Assembly: GCF_049808615.1 (NCBI RefSeq)
Contig: NZ_JBNCAN010000016.1
Location: 41,797 to 105,796, forward strand
From: Modicisalibacter sp049808615
GTDB lineage: Bacteria; Pseudomonadota; Gammaproteobacteria; Pseudomonadales; Halomonadaceae
DNA: 64,000 nt
Direction: 5' to 3'
The stretch's first letter is position 1. Each line of letters starts with the position of its first letter. Shown here piece after piece: positions 50,530 to 58,953 of the stretch. Position numbers and translations under genes: made by a program. The notes under the pieces are model-generated. The model worked only from the letters and a program-made list of their open reading frames with translations. It was not told where the DNA came from and ran no database searches.

Positions 50530-52221
50530 TCACACGTCCAATATCAGACGTGCCGGATCCTCAAGCAACTCCTTGATCGCGACCAGAAACTGCACCGCGT
50601 CCTTGCCATCGATCATACGGTGATCGTAGGACACTGCCAGGTACATCATCGGACGGATCTCGACCTTTCCGTTCACCGCCATTGGCCGCTCCTGGATTTT
50701 ATGCATTCCCAGAATCGCCGTTTGCGGCGGATTGATGATCGGCGTCGACATCAGCGAACCGAAAATACCACCATTGGTGATGGTGAAGGTGCCGCCTTGC
50801 ATTTCATCGATGCCCAGTTTGCCATCTCGAGCGCGCTTGCCGAAGTCGACGATGGTTTTCTCCACGTCGGCAATCTTCATGCTGTCGGTATCGCGCAGGA
50901 CGGGCACCACCAGACCACGATTCGTGGATACCGCCACGCCAATATCCTGGTAGCCATGATAGACGATATCGGTACCATCGATGGAGGCGTTGACATCCGG
51001 GAAACGCTTGAGCGCTTCGCAGGCCGCCTTGACGAAAAATCCCATGAACCCGAGCTTGGTATCGTGCGCTTTCTGGAAGGTCTCTTTGTACTGAGCGCGC
51101 AACTGCATGACCGCGGTCATGTCCACCTCGTTATAGGTGGTGAGCATCGCCGCGGTCTGCTGAGCCTGAACCAGACGCTTGGCGATGGTCTGACGCAGAC
51201 GACTCATGGGTACGCGTTTCTCGGGACGGTCGCCTTCCACTTCCGGTGCGGCCTGAGCAGCCGCTTTGGTGGTCGCCATATCGGCAGAGGAGCCAGAGCC
51301 AGAAGAAGAGGATGCCTTGGAATCCGAGGACTTCTTGGCGCTGCCTTGAGAAACGGCTTTTTGCACGTCTTCCTTGAGGATGCGCCCGCCCTTGCCGGTG
51401 CCTTCGATCTTGTTGGCATCAAGATCATGCTCGGCGATCATCTTGCGTGCGGCTGGAGCCACTATCTTGTCGCCGACCTTGGCATCGTCGTCTTCTTGAT
51501 CACTATTGTCCTGGCCGCTGCCCTGCTTGTCCTTGCTCTTGGCATCGGGGGTGTCTGGCTGCTCATCCTTGCCGCTACTGGTGGAGGCACCCTCGCCGCC
51601 GCCTTCGGCGAAGATGGCCAACACGGCCTCGGATTCGACCTGTTCGCCTTCCTCGACCTTGATTTCCGCAAGCGCGCCATCGGCGGGTGCGACGACTTCC
51701 AGCACCACCTTGTCGGTTTCGATATCCGCCAGCACCTCATCGCGCTTGACCGACTCGCCGACTTTCTTGTGCCAGGTCGAGACCGTGCCTTCCTGTATGG
51801 ACTCAGGGAATGACGGTGCCTTCACATCATGCTTCTTACCTGAGGAAGCAGATTTCTCGCTCTTCTCAGCCTTGCCTTGTTCGTCTTCTGCGCCGGAATC
51901 ACTATCGGATTCATCTTCCTGCTTGGATGACTCCTCTTCGTCGTCATCGGACTCCTGCTTGTCGTCGCTCTTCTTACTTTCCTGAGCGTCGCCGAGCATG
52001 CCCAATACCTGTTCCGAGTCGCAGGTATCACCCTCTTCGACTTTGATCTCGGACAGCGTACCCGCTTCCGGCGCCACCACTTCGAGAACCACCTTGTCGG
52101 TTTCGATCTCGACGATCAACTCATCGCGATCGACGCTGTCACCGGGTTTCTTGTGCCAGGTGGCAACGGTCCCTTCGTTGACGGACTCTGGGAAACTGGG
52201 CGCTTTGATCTCAGTAGCCAT
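50530..52221 (-). CDS. sucB: Dihydrolipoyl succinyltransferase (E2o) with two lipoyl domains
   Basis: SucB forms the core of the 2-oxoglutarate dehydrogenase complex and passes succinyl groups to CoA. The 563-residue protein has two lipoyl domains with lipoylated lysines expected at 43 and 171 (both ETDKVVLEVVAP), instead of the single one in Escherichia coli or Pseudomonas. Linkers (about 80-130 and 205-248) are Ser/Asp/Glu/Lys-rich instead of Ala/Pro-rich. Then come the E1/E3-binding domain (about 250-290) and the catalytic domain with the SYDHRMIDGKDAVQFL histidine-aspartate motif near the end. It lies 40 bases after sucA. Confidence 0.97.
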   Translation of the reverse strand: MATEIKAPSFPESVNEGTVATWHKKPGDSVDRDELIVEIETDKVVLEVVAPEAGTLSEIKVEEGDTCDSEQVLGMLGDAQESKKSDDKQESDDDEEESSKQEDESDSDSGAEDEQGKAEKSEKSASSGKKHDVKAPSFPESIQEGTVSTWHKKVGESVKRDEVLADIETDKVVLEVVAPADGALAEIKVEEGEQVESEAVLAIFAEGGGEGASTSSGKDEQPDTPDAKSKDKQGSGQDNSDQEDDDAKVGDKIVAPAARKMIAEHDLDANKIEGTGKGGRILKEDVQKAVSQGSAKKSSDSKASSSSGSGSSADMATTKAAAQAAPEVEGDRPEKRVPMSRLRQTIAKRLVQAQQTAAMLTTYNEVDMTAVMQLRAQYKETFQKAHDTKLGFMGFFVKAACEALKRFPDVNASIDGTDIVYHGYQDIGVAVSTNRGLVVPVLRDTDSMKIADVEKTIVDFGKRARDGKLGIDEMQGGTFTITNGGIFGSLMSTPIINPPQTAILGMHKIQERPMAVNGKVEIRPMMYLAVSYDHRMIDGKDAVQFLVAIKELLEDPARLILDV

Positions 52222-52261
52222 TTACTTTCCTTAATGTATTCTTTCGTCCCGGTGGAGTGCC

Positions 52262-55096
52262 TTAAGCGTTGAAGGCGTCTTCGACCAATTGGCGCTGCTG
52301 TTCGATATGTACCGACATGTAACCCGCCGCCGGCGCTGCAGAGGCAGGGCGACCCGCAAACTTGAGTTCACGCCCCAGACCATTGGACAGCATGTCGGCC
52401 ACCACGCGCAGATGGTGCTGGCTTTGATACCAGGCCCCCTGGTTCAACGGCTCTTCCTGGCACCACACTATCTGTTCCAGGTTGGAATATCCCTTGAGCG
52501 CGTCGAAGAGCTCATCCTTGGGGAAGGGATAAAGCTGTTCGATACGTACGACAGCCGTATCATCCCGCTCCTTATCGCTGCGATAGGCCACAAGGTCATA
52601 ATAGACTTTGCCCGAACACAGCACGACGCGGGTGACTTTCTCTGCCTCGAGCTTGCCCTTATCCGCCAGAACCATCTCAAAACGACCCTCGGCCAGTTCT
52701 TCCAGGCTGGAAACCGCCTCCTTGTGACGCAGCAAGCTTTTTGGCGACATCACGATCAGGGGCTTGCGGATGGGGCGAATCACCTGGCGACGAAGCAAGT
52801 GGAATATCTGAGCCGGTGTGGTCGGCACGCAGACCTGCATGTTTTGTTCCGCACACAACTGCAGAAAACGCTCGAGGCGTGCCGACGAGTGTTCAGGGCC
52901 CTGCCCTTCATAGCCATGAGGCAACAGCAGGGTCAAACCGCATAGACGCGCCCACTTGGATTCACCGGAAGAGATGAACTGATCGACCACTACCTGGGCG
53001 CCATTGAAGAAGTCGCCGAACTGGGCTTCCCAGATAATCAGGGCGTTGGGCATGGTGGTGGCATAGCCATATTCAAAGGCCAGCACCGCTTCTTCCGAAA
53101 GGAAGGAGTCGTGGATAGTGAAGCGTGGTTGACCGTCGCGGATATGTTCCAGTGGCACGTAGGTCGTGCCATCCTTTTGGTTGTGCACGACCGCATGACG
53201 ATGGGAAAAGGTACCACGACCGGAATCCTGCCCGGTAAGACGTACGGCGTGGCCCTGATCGAGCAAGGTGGCATAGGCCAAAGTCTCGGCAAAGCCCCAG
53301 TTGAGCGCCATGCCACCGGCATGCATCTTGCGCCGATCCTCGTAGATCTTGGCCACCTGGCGCTGGACCTGGATGCCATCCGGAATATCGCACATGCGCG
53401 CGGCAAGCTTTTGCATGCGCTTCATGTCGATGCTGGTATCCGCGTCCCCGGTCCATTCATGACCGATGTACGGTGACCAGTCGACGAAGAGTCCCGTATT
53501 AGGCTCCTTGACCAGCGCATCGGCGACATGATTGCCCGCCTGTAGATCGTCGCGATACTTTTCGACCATCTCCTTGACGGCCTCTTCATCGAGCACGCCG
53601 TCCTCGATCAGACGGGACGCATAAAGTTCCCGGGCACTCTTGTGCTTCTTGATCTTGCTGTACATCATCGGCTGAGTGCCGGAGGGCTCGTCGGCCTCGT
53701 TGTGGCCACGCCGACGATAGCACACCATGTCGATGACCACGTCCTTGTGAAACTGCTGACGATAGTCGACCGCCACCTGGGTCGCATGCAGTACCGCATC
53801 GGCGTCATCGCCGTTGACGTGGAAGATAGGGGCCTGAACCATCTTGGCGATATCGGTGCAGTACTCCGTGGAGCGCGTATCTTCAGGGTGTGACGTGGTG
53901 AAGCCCACCTGATTGTTGATGACGATATGCAACGTGCCGCCGGTACGATAGGCTCGGGTCTGAGACATCTGAAACGTCTCCATGACCACGCCCTGACCGG
54001 CGAAGGCCGCATCACCATGAACGTTGACCGGCAATACCTTGTCGCCATCGACGTCCTCGCGGCGATCCTGACGCGCACGCACGGAACCCTCGACCACCGG
54101 GGAAACGATTTCCAGATGCGACGGATTGAAGGCCAGCGCCAGATGCATTTCCCCCCCCGGGGTCATGACATTGGAACTGAAGCCCTGGTGATACTTGACG
54201 TCGCCGGACCCCTTCTCGATGACCTTCTTGCCATCGAATTCCTCGATCAGCTCCGAAGGACTCTTGCCGAGAATATTCACCAGGAGATTGAGGCGGCCAC
54301 GGTGGGCCATACCGATAACGGTCTCCTTGGCACCGTAGCCCCCGGTCCGCTGGATGATCTCATCCATCATCGGGATGAAATTCTCTCCCCCCTCGAGACC
54401 AAAGCGCTTGGTGCCCGGGTACTTGGACGCCAGGTAGCTTTCCAGACCTTCAGCGGCTGTCAGTCGTTCCAGGGTGTGCTTACGCACCTCATCGCTGAAT
54501 TTGGGCTGAGAGCGCACCGACTCGAAGCGCTGCTGCAGCCAGCGCTTCTCTTCGGTATCGACGATATGCATGAACTCGCAGCCGATACTGCGGCAGTAGG
54601 TCTGGTTCAGCGCCTCATATATTTCCTTGAGAGGTGCCCTGTCCTTGCCCAGAAAAAAGGAACCGGTCTGGAATTCGGTATCCATGTCGGCTTGGGACAA
54701 CTGATGGAAGGACAAATCGAGATCGGGCACTGGCACCGGGTTGCGCAACCCCAAGGGATCGATATCCGCTTTCTGATGTCCGCGGAAGCGGTAGGCATTG
54801 ATCAGCTGCAGGACCTTGACCTGCTTTCGGCTTTCACCGCTTTCGACACCATCCGCGGCCTGGCCGTTGCGCCGATTGCGTGCCAGCTGATAAAACTGCT
54901 CACGGATCGGACTCAAGGGTATATCGTGGGAGGGGCTTCCTTCTGGACGTGGCAGCTTGTCGAAATAATTGCGCCACTCATCCGGAACTTCATTGGGATC
55001 GAGCAGGTACTGCTCGTAAAGGGCCTCTACGTAGTGGGCATTGCCACCGCTCATGTGGGAGGTTCGCCACATCAATTCCATTATGCCTTCTTGCAT
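52262..55096 (-). CDS. sucA: 2-oxoglutarate dehydrogenase E1 component
   Basis: SucA decarboxylates 2-oxoglutarate with thiamine diphosphate and transfers the succinyl group to SucB. The 944-residue protein has the N-terminal MWRTSHMSGGNAHYVEALYE helix, the PGTKRFGLEGGENFIPMMDE block, the GMAHRGRLNLL and GDAAFAGQGVV motifs, and the GSGIPVG-like diphosphate region further on. The start is taken at 55096 (MQEGIMELMW), which lines up with the pseudomonad protein; an in-frame ATG at 55081 has a nearer AGAAGG and is an alternative. A CRP-type palindrome and a hairpin lie in the gap towards sdhB. Confidence 0.97.
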   Translation of the reverse strand: MQEGIMELMWRTSHMSGGNAHYVEALYEQYLLDPNEVPDEWRNYFDKLPRPEGSPSHDIPLSPIREQFYQLARNRRNGQAADGVESGESRKQVKVLQLINAYRFRGHQKADIDPLGLRNPVPVPDLDLSFHQLSQADMDTEFQTGSFFLGKDRAPLKEIYEALNQTYCRSIGCEFMHIVDTEEKRWLQQRFESVRSQPKFSDEVRKHTLERLTAAEGLESYLASKYPGTKRFGLEGGENFIPMMDEIIQRTGGYGAKETVIGMAHRGRLNLLVNILGKSPSELIEEFDGKKVIEKGSGDVKYHQGFSSNVMTPGGEMHLALAFNPSHLEIVSPVVEGSVRARQDRREDVDGDKVLPVNVHGDAAFAGQGVVMETFQMSQTRAYRTGGTLHIVINNQVGFTTSHPEDTRSTEYCTDIAKMVQAPIFHVNGDDADAVLHATQVAVDYRQQFHKDVVIDMVCYRRRGHNEADEPSGTQPMMYSKIKKHKSARELYASRLIEDGVLDEEAVKEMVEKYRDDLQAGNHVADALVKEPNTGLFVDWSPYIGHEWTGDADTSIDMKRMQKLAARMCDIPDGIQVQRQVAKIYEDRRKMHAGGMALNWGFAETLAYATLLDQGHAVRLTGQDSGRGTFSHRHAVVHNQKDGTTYVPLEHIRDGQPRFTIHDSFLSEEAVLAFEYGYATTMPNALIIWEAQFGDFFNGAQVVVDQFISSGESKWARLCGLTLLLPHGYEGQGPEHSSARLERFLQLCAEQNMQVCVPTTPAQIFHLLRRQVIRPIRKPLIVMSPKSLLRHKEAVSSLEELAEGRFEMVLADKGKLEAEKVTRVVLCSGKVYYDLVAYRSDKERDDTAVVRIEQLYPFPKDELFDALKGYSNLEQIVWCQEEPLNQGAWYQSQHHLRVVADMLSNGLGRELKFAGRPASAAPAAGYMSVHIEQQRQLVEDAFNA

Positions 55097-55186
55097 CACT
55101 CAGTCACCTGCACTCATGAGGCATTGTCGTCGCCCGGTACGAGCACGCATCGGCGACACCCTTGCCCTGCCGTCGAAACCAGGTCT

Positions 55187-55202
55187 TGTGATCGGTATCA
55201 CG
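55187..55202. promoter_or_regulatory. CRP/Vfr-type palindrome between sdhB and sucA
   Basis: TGTGA-TCGGTA-TCACG matches the CRP consensus TGTGA-N6-TCACA at nine of ten positions. It lies about 90 bases upstream of the sucA start, where a second promoter of the operon would be expected. Binding by a CRP or Vfr homologue is inferred. Confidence 0.55.
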
Positions 55203-55214
55203 GCAATAATGGTC

Positions 55215-55244
55215 AAGAGCCGGTGCACCCGGGCACCGGCTCTT
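55215..55244. other. Perfect 12-bp hairpin in the sdhB-sucA gap
   Basis: AAGAGCCGGTGC and GCACCGGCTCTT flank a 6-base loop. No T run follows in the direction of transcription, so it is more likely an RNA-stabilising or processing stem, or a partial terminator, that sets sdh and suc expression apart. Confidence 0.7.
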
Positions 55245-55320
55245 GGCGCTTAGGCCTTTTCCAGGGCGACTCATGGCCGCGAAGGAATGTTCATCATGAT
55301 AGCAAGCCGCGGGCCACGAT

Positions 55321-56025
55321 TTAAGTGGCATTCTCCACCAGCAGCTCGCGAATCTTGCCAATCGCGCGAGTCGGGTTGAGCCCCTTGGGGCACACGGCCA
55401 CGCAATTCATGATCCCACGGCAACGAAACACGCTGAACGGATCCTCGAGTTCGGCCAGGCGCTCCCGCGCCGCGGTATCACGACTATCGGCCAGGAAGCG
55501 ATAAGCTTGAAGCAACCCGGCGGGTCCCACGAACTTATCCGGGTTCCACCAGAACGAGGGGCAAGCCGTCGAACAGCAGGCGCACAGAATGCACTCATAG
55601 AGTCCATCGAGCTTGTCACGCTCCTCCGGTGACTGCAGGCGTTCGATTGCCGGCGGCGTCGTGTCGTTCTGCAGGTATGGCTGAATGCGCTCATACTGCT
55701 TGTAGAAGATGCCCATGTCGACCACCAGGTCACGCACGACCGGCAAGCCGGGCAAGGGGCGCAACGTAAGCTTGTTGTTCTTGACCACGGCAGACAGTGG
55801 CGTAATACACGCCAGACCATTGGTACCGTTGATGTTCATACCGTCGGAACCACACACGCCCTCGCGACAGCTGCGCCGATAAGCCATCGAGCTATCCTGC
55901 TGCTTGATGAGTTCGAGGACGTTCAGAACCATGACATCACGGCCCTGGGTATCCACCTGAAACTCCTGCATATAAGGTGCTGAGTCGGTTTCCGGATTGT
56001 AGCGGTATATGGATACTTGAAGCAT
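55321..56025 (-). CDS. sdhB: Succinate dehydrogenase iron-sulfur subunit
   Basis: SdhB passes electrons from the flavin of SdhA through three iron-sulfur clusters to ubiquinone. The 234-residue protein has all three cysteine sets: the 2Fe-2S set in SCREGVCGSDGMNINGTNGLAC, split here, and the 4Fe-4S/3Fe-4S sets in CILCACCSTACPSFWW and CRGIMNCVAVCPKGLNP. The start is set at 56025 (MLQVSIYRYNPE), with GGGAG shortly ahead; a start 15 bases upstream lacks support. It lies 11 bases after sdhA. The gap to sucA (about 220 bases) holds regulatory-looking palindromes. Confidence 0.97.
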   Translation of the reverse strand: MLQVSIYRYNPETDSAPYMQEFQVDTQGRDVMVLNVLELIKQQDSSMAYRRSCREGVCGSDGMNINGTNGLACITPLSAVVKNNKLTLRPLPGLPVVRDLVVDMGIFYKQYERIQPYLQNDTTPPAIERLQSPEERDKLDGLYECILCACCSTACPSFWWNPDKFVGPAGLLQAYRFLADSRDTAARERLAELEDPFSVFRCRGIMNCVAVCPKGLNPTRAIGKIRELLVENAT

Positions 56026-56036
56026 GGCAGTCTCCC

Positions 56037-57809
56037 TCAATAGGTCCGGATCTTGGGCTCGAAGGTATCGACGGTCTTGGGTGTGAAGTTCACATCCCGC
56101 TTGCCCAACTTTTTCTCGGTCGGGAAGTAGATGGAATGCTTCAGCCAGTTGACGTCGTCACGGTCCGGGTAGTCGTAACGGGAATGTGCGCCGCGGCTTT
56201 CCTTGCGCTCGAACGCAGAAATGGCGGTAGCTTCGGCGACCTCGAGCAGATTGTCGAGTTCCAGAGCCTCCACGCGCGCGGTATTAAAGGTATCGGATTT
56301 GTCACCAAGATGAGCATTGGCGATTCGTTCACGCAGATCAGCAAGCTTCTTGACGCCGTTTTGCATGTTTTCTTCTTTGCGGAAAACACCGAAGTCGTTC
56401 TGCATGACCTCTTGTAATTCCGCCTTGAGCGCCGCCACCGCTTCTCCGTTGCTCGACTCGTTCCAGCGATTGAGACGCGCCATGGATGCATCGACATCGG
56501 ATTGGGAGGCATCCAGATAATCGACGCCCTCATTGAGTGCGCCTTCGATGAACATGCCTGCCGCACGGCCAAACACCACCAGGTCGAGCAGCGAATTGCC
56601 TCCCAGGCGATTGGCACCATGCACGGAGACACAAGCCGCTTCGCCACAAGCAAACAAGCCGTTGATGATCTGATCGTTGCCATCACCGTCTTGCATGATG
56701 GCCTGACCGTGCACGTTGGTGGGTATTCCGCCCATCATGTAATGGCAGGTCGGCACCACCGGAATCGGATCCTGCGCCGGGTTCACGTGGGCAAAGGTCT
56801 TGGCCAGCTCGACGATACCGGGCAGACGCTTCTGCAGAACTTCTTCACCCAGGTGATCGAGCTTGAGCATGACATGATCACCGTTCTCGCCACAGCCACG
56901 CCCTTCGAGCATTTCCATGACCATCGAGCGCGCGACCACGTCGCGACTGGCGAGATCCTTGGCATTGGGGGCATAACGCTCCATGAAGCGCTCGCCATCC
57001 TTGTTGATCAGGTAGCCACCCTCACCACGGCACCCTTCGGTGACCAGGGTGCCCGCGCCGTAGATGCCGGTCGGATGAAACTGCCACATCTCCATGTCCT
57101 GCATGGGGAAGCCGGCGCGCAGCGCCATGCCGATGCCATCGCCGGTATTGATCAGGGCATTGGTGGTCGACGCAAAGATGCGGCCGGCACCGCCGGTGGC
57201 GAGCACTGTGGCCTTGGATTTGACGTGTACGATTTCACCTGTCTCGATACACAGAGCAATACAGCCGACCACATCCCCCTGGGTATTCTTGACCAGATCG
57301 ATGGCATACCACTCGTTAAGAAAGACGGTGTTATTTTTCAGGTTGTTCTGATAAAGCGTGTGCAGAAGCGCATGCCCCGTACGGTCGGCAGCCGCGCAGG
57401 TACGAGCGGCTTGGCCGCCTTCACCAAAATTCTTGGACTGACCGCCAAAGGGACGCTGGTAGATACGTCCGTTGTCGAAGCGCGAAAATGGCAGCCCCAT
57501 GTGTTCAAGCTCGAATACCGCCTTGGGTCCTTCGGTACACATGTACTCCGCCGCATCCTGATCGGCAATATAGTCACTGCCCTTGACGGTATCGTACATA
57601 TGCCAGCGCCAGTCATCGTTGGGATCGGCGGAGGCAATGGCACAGGTGATGCCGCCCTGGGCGGATACGGTATGCGAGCGCGTGGGAAACACCTTGGACA
57701 ACACCGCAGTCTTCTTGCCGGACTTGGCAAGCTCGAGCGCGGCCCGCAAACCCGAACCACCACCACCGATGATGATGGCATCGAAGGATAAATTACGCAT
57801 AGCAGACAT
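56037..57809 (-). CDS. sdhA: Succinate dehydrogenase flavoprotein subunit
   Basis: SdhA oxidises succinate to fumarate with covalently bound FAD. The 590-residue protein has the FAD-binding IIGGGGSGLRAALELA start, the FPTRSHTVSAQGG motif with the FAD-attaching histidine, and catalytic blocks QFHPTGIYGAGTLVTEGCRG and MVMEMLEGRGCG. GGGGAG lies 8 bases before the ATG; an ATG 9 bases downstream (MRNLSFD) is a possible alternative. It sits between sdhD (3-base gap) and sdhB (11-base gap). Confidence 0.98.
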   Translation of the reverse strand: MSAMRNLSFDAIIIGGGGSGLRAALELAKSGKKTAVLSKVFPTRSHTVSAQGGITCAIASADPNDDWRWHMYDTVKGSDYIADQDAAEYMCTEGPKAVFELEHMGLPFSRFDNGRIYQRPFGGQSKNFGEGGQAARTCAAADRTGHALLHTLYQNNLKNNTVFLNEWYAIDLVKNTQGDVVGCIALCIETGEIVHVKSKATVLATGGAGRIFASTTNALINTGDGIGMALRAGFPMQDMEMWQFHPTGIYGAGTLVTEGCRGEGGYLINKDGERFMERYAPNAKDLASRDVVARSMVMEMLEGRGCGENGDHVMLKLDHLGEEVLQKRLPGIVELAKTFAHVNPAQDPIPVVPTCHYMMGGIPTNVHGQAIMQDGDGNDQIINGLFACGEAACVSVHGANRLGGNSLLDLVVFGRAAGMFIEGALNEGVDYLDASQSDVDASMARLNRWNESSNGEAVAALKAELQEVMQNDFGVFRKEENMQNGVKKLADLRERIANAHLGDKSDTFNTARVEALELDNLLEVAEATAISAFERKESRGAHSRYDYPDRDDVNWLKHSIYFPTEKKLGKRDVNFTPKTVDTFEPKIRTY

Positions 57810-57812
57810 GAA

Positions 57813-58160
57813 TCAGGCTCCCCAGAGGATTTGTATGGCCCATACCAGGAACACGAAGATTGCAACAATCAATACGACCTGTGCTCCAAAGCGCATTCTG
57901 ACGGGCTTGATATAGTCAGTGATGACAGTCCAAATACCCACCCAGGCGTGCGCCGCCAAGGCGATGAACGCCAATAAAGAGAAGATACGCATCCAGGTCT
58001 GTGCGAAGAGCCCGTGCCAGGTCATGTAATCCAACTGCGGATGAAGAAGAAAGTACCCCACCATGAAAAGCGCATAGAGTGCGAGGATGACCGCCGATAC
58101 CTGTTGGATCAGCCAATCAGACAATCCACTACGACTGAAGTTCGTTACGTTGGTTACCAT
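57813..58160 (-). CDS. sdhD: Succinate dehydrogenase membrane anchor subunit SdhD
   Basis: SdhD is the second membrane anchor of complex II and helps form the heme b and quinone sites. The 115-residue protein has three spans and the conserved HAWVGIWTVITDYIKP segment with the histidine and Asp-Tyr residues near the quinone site. Its ATG overlaps the sdhC stop by 7 bases and the gene ends 3 bases before sdhA. Confidence 0.95.
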   Translation of the reverse strand: MVTNVTNFSRSGLSDWLIQQVSAVILALYALFMVGYFLLHPQLDYMTWHGLFAQTWMRIFSLLAFIALAAHAWVGIWTVITDYIKPVRMRFGAQVVLIVAIFVFLVWAIQILWGA

Positions 58161-58543
58161 ACCCAGACTCCTGCCAGAATCACCAGCACCGCGGCGGCGA
58201 TGAAGGTGATCTTTGATGTTTGCACGCCCCCTTCCAGATCGATGCCGATGTCAAAATCCATCAACAGATGCCGCACACCGGCCACGAAGTGAAATGACAA
58301 TGCCGACAGCAATCCCCAGACAATGAGTTTTGCCAGGAAGTTATATTCCAGAGCTTCACGTACCGCCTCGAATCCTTGCGGCGAAGAGAGCGATGTATCC
58401 AGTGCCCAGAACGCAAAGATCAGTCCGACAAAGAGAATGATGCCGGTGACACGGTGGGTGATGGAAGTCAGTGCAGGAAGAGGAAACTTTATAGTGGAGA
58501 GATCGAGGTTTACGGGTCTTTTGCTATTCACGGCTCGTCGCAC
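58154..58543 (-). CDS. sdhC: Succinate dehydrogenase cytochrome b556 subunit SdhC
   Basis: SdhC is the larger membrane anchor of complex II and gives a heme ligand. It has the RPVNLDLSTIKFPLPALTS start, the HRVTGIILFVG first span and the HFVAGVRHLLMD segment with the heme histidine. The start codon is unclear: no ATG fits. A GTG at 58543 gives 129 residues (the Escherichia coli length) and aligns with the pseudomonad start MKKAVKSQRP; a GTG at 58531 and a TTG at 58570 are alternatives. It is the first gene of the sdh-suc operon, behind a near-consensus promoter. Confidence 0.93.
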   Translation of the reverse strand: MRRAVNSKRPVNLDLSTIKFPLPALTSITHRVTGIILFVGLIFAFWALDTSLSSPQGFEAVREALEYNFLAKLIVWGLLSALSFHFVAGVRHLLMDFDIGIDLEGGVQTSKITFIAAAVLVILAGVWVW

Positions 58544-58665
58544 ACCCTGTTGGCCCACTCTCTCAATCAAGCTCGACCGGAGTGGGTAGTGGTTTTGAGG
58601 AAGGTCTTCATCAGTACGCCAGATGGTGCGACCGATTTACTATTCCTGTCAGTCGCGTGGATAAG

Positions 58666-58694
58666 ATTATAGGGATTGAAGTGAAGTATGACAA
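58666..58694 (-). promoter_or_regulatory. Sigma70 promoter of the sdhCDAB-sucAB operon
   Basis: On the minus strand TTGTCA and a perfect TATAAT are separated by 17 bases, about 120 bases upstream of sdhC. This is the best promoter match in the window. Confidence 0.85.
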
Positions 58695-58848
58695 ATCGTT
58701 ACCGCTCATGCGCAATCACGGTGTTACCCTTAGTAACGTCGTAGAAAAAGCCGATTGAACGCGCCGCTGGGGCAGCCAATGAGCCTGTCAGTCATCATGA
58801 GTAACACTTTCGCTCGAACATCGACACCTTGTGTTCACCATTGACGAA

Positions 58849-58876
58849 TTGACAAAACCCACAGCGCTTTTATAGT
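58849..58876 (+). promoter_or_regulatory. Sigma70 promoter of gltA
   Basis: A perfect TTGACA and TATAGT are separated by 16 bases, about 78 bases before the gltA start. It is divergent from the sdh promoter, with about 155 bases between the two. Confidence 0.85.
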
Positions 58877-58953
58877 GAATAGCACTTTGCTGCCCCGCAG
58901 CAAAAGGTGAGATGGCATTCTTACCAGCAATCGATAACCGCAGGAGACCTAGC

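Noticed and set aside
49459..51813. 784-codon plus-strand frame opposite lpdA and sucB
   Set aside because: It spans two well-supported minus-strand genes and their gap; the product is rich in His, Asp and Leu without any fold signature.
53927..55324. 465-codon plus-strand frame opposite sucA
   Set aside because: Antisense to sucA with no motif or ribosome site; sucA motifs are intact over the same bases.
56502..57791. 429-codon plus-strand frame opposite sdhA
   Set aside because: Antisense to a clearly functional sdhA; composition (rich in His, Gly, Arg) is that of a shadow frame.
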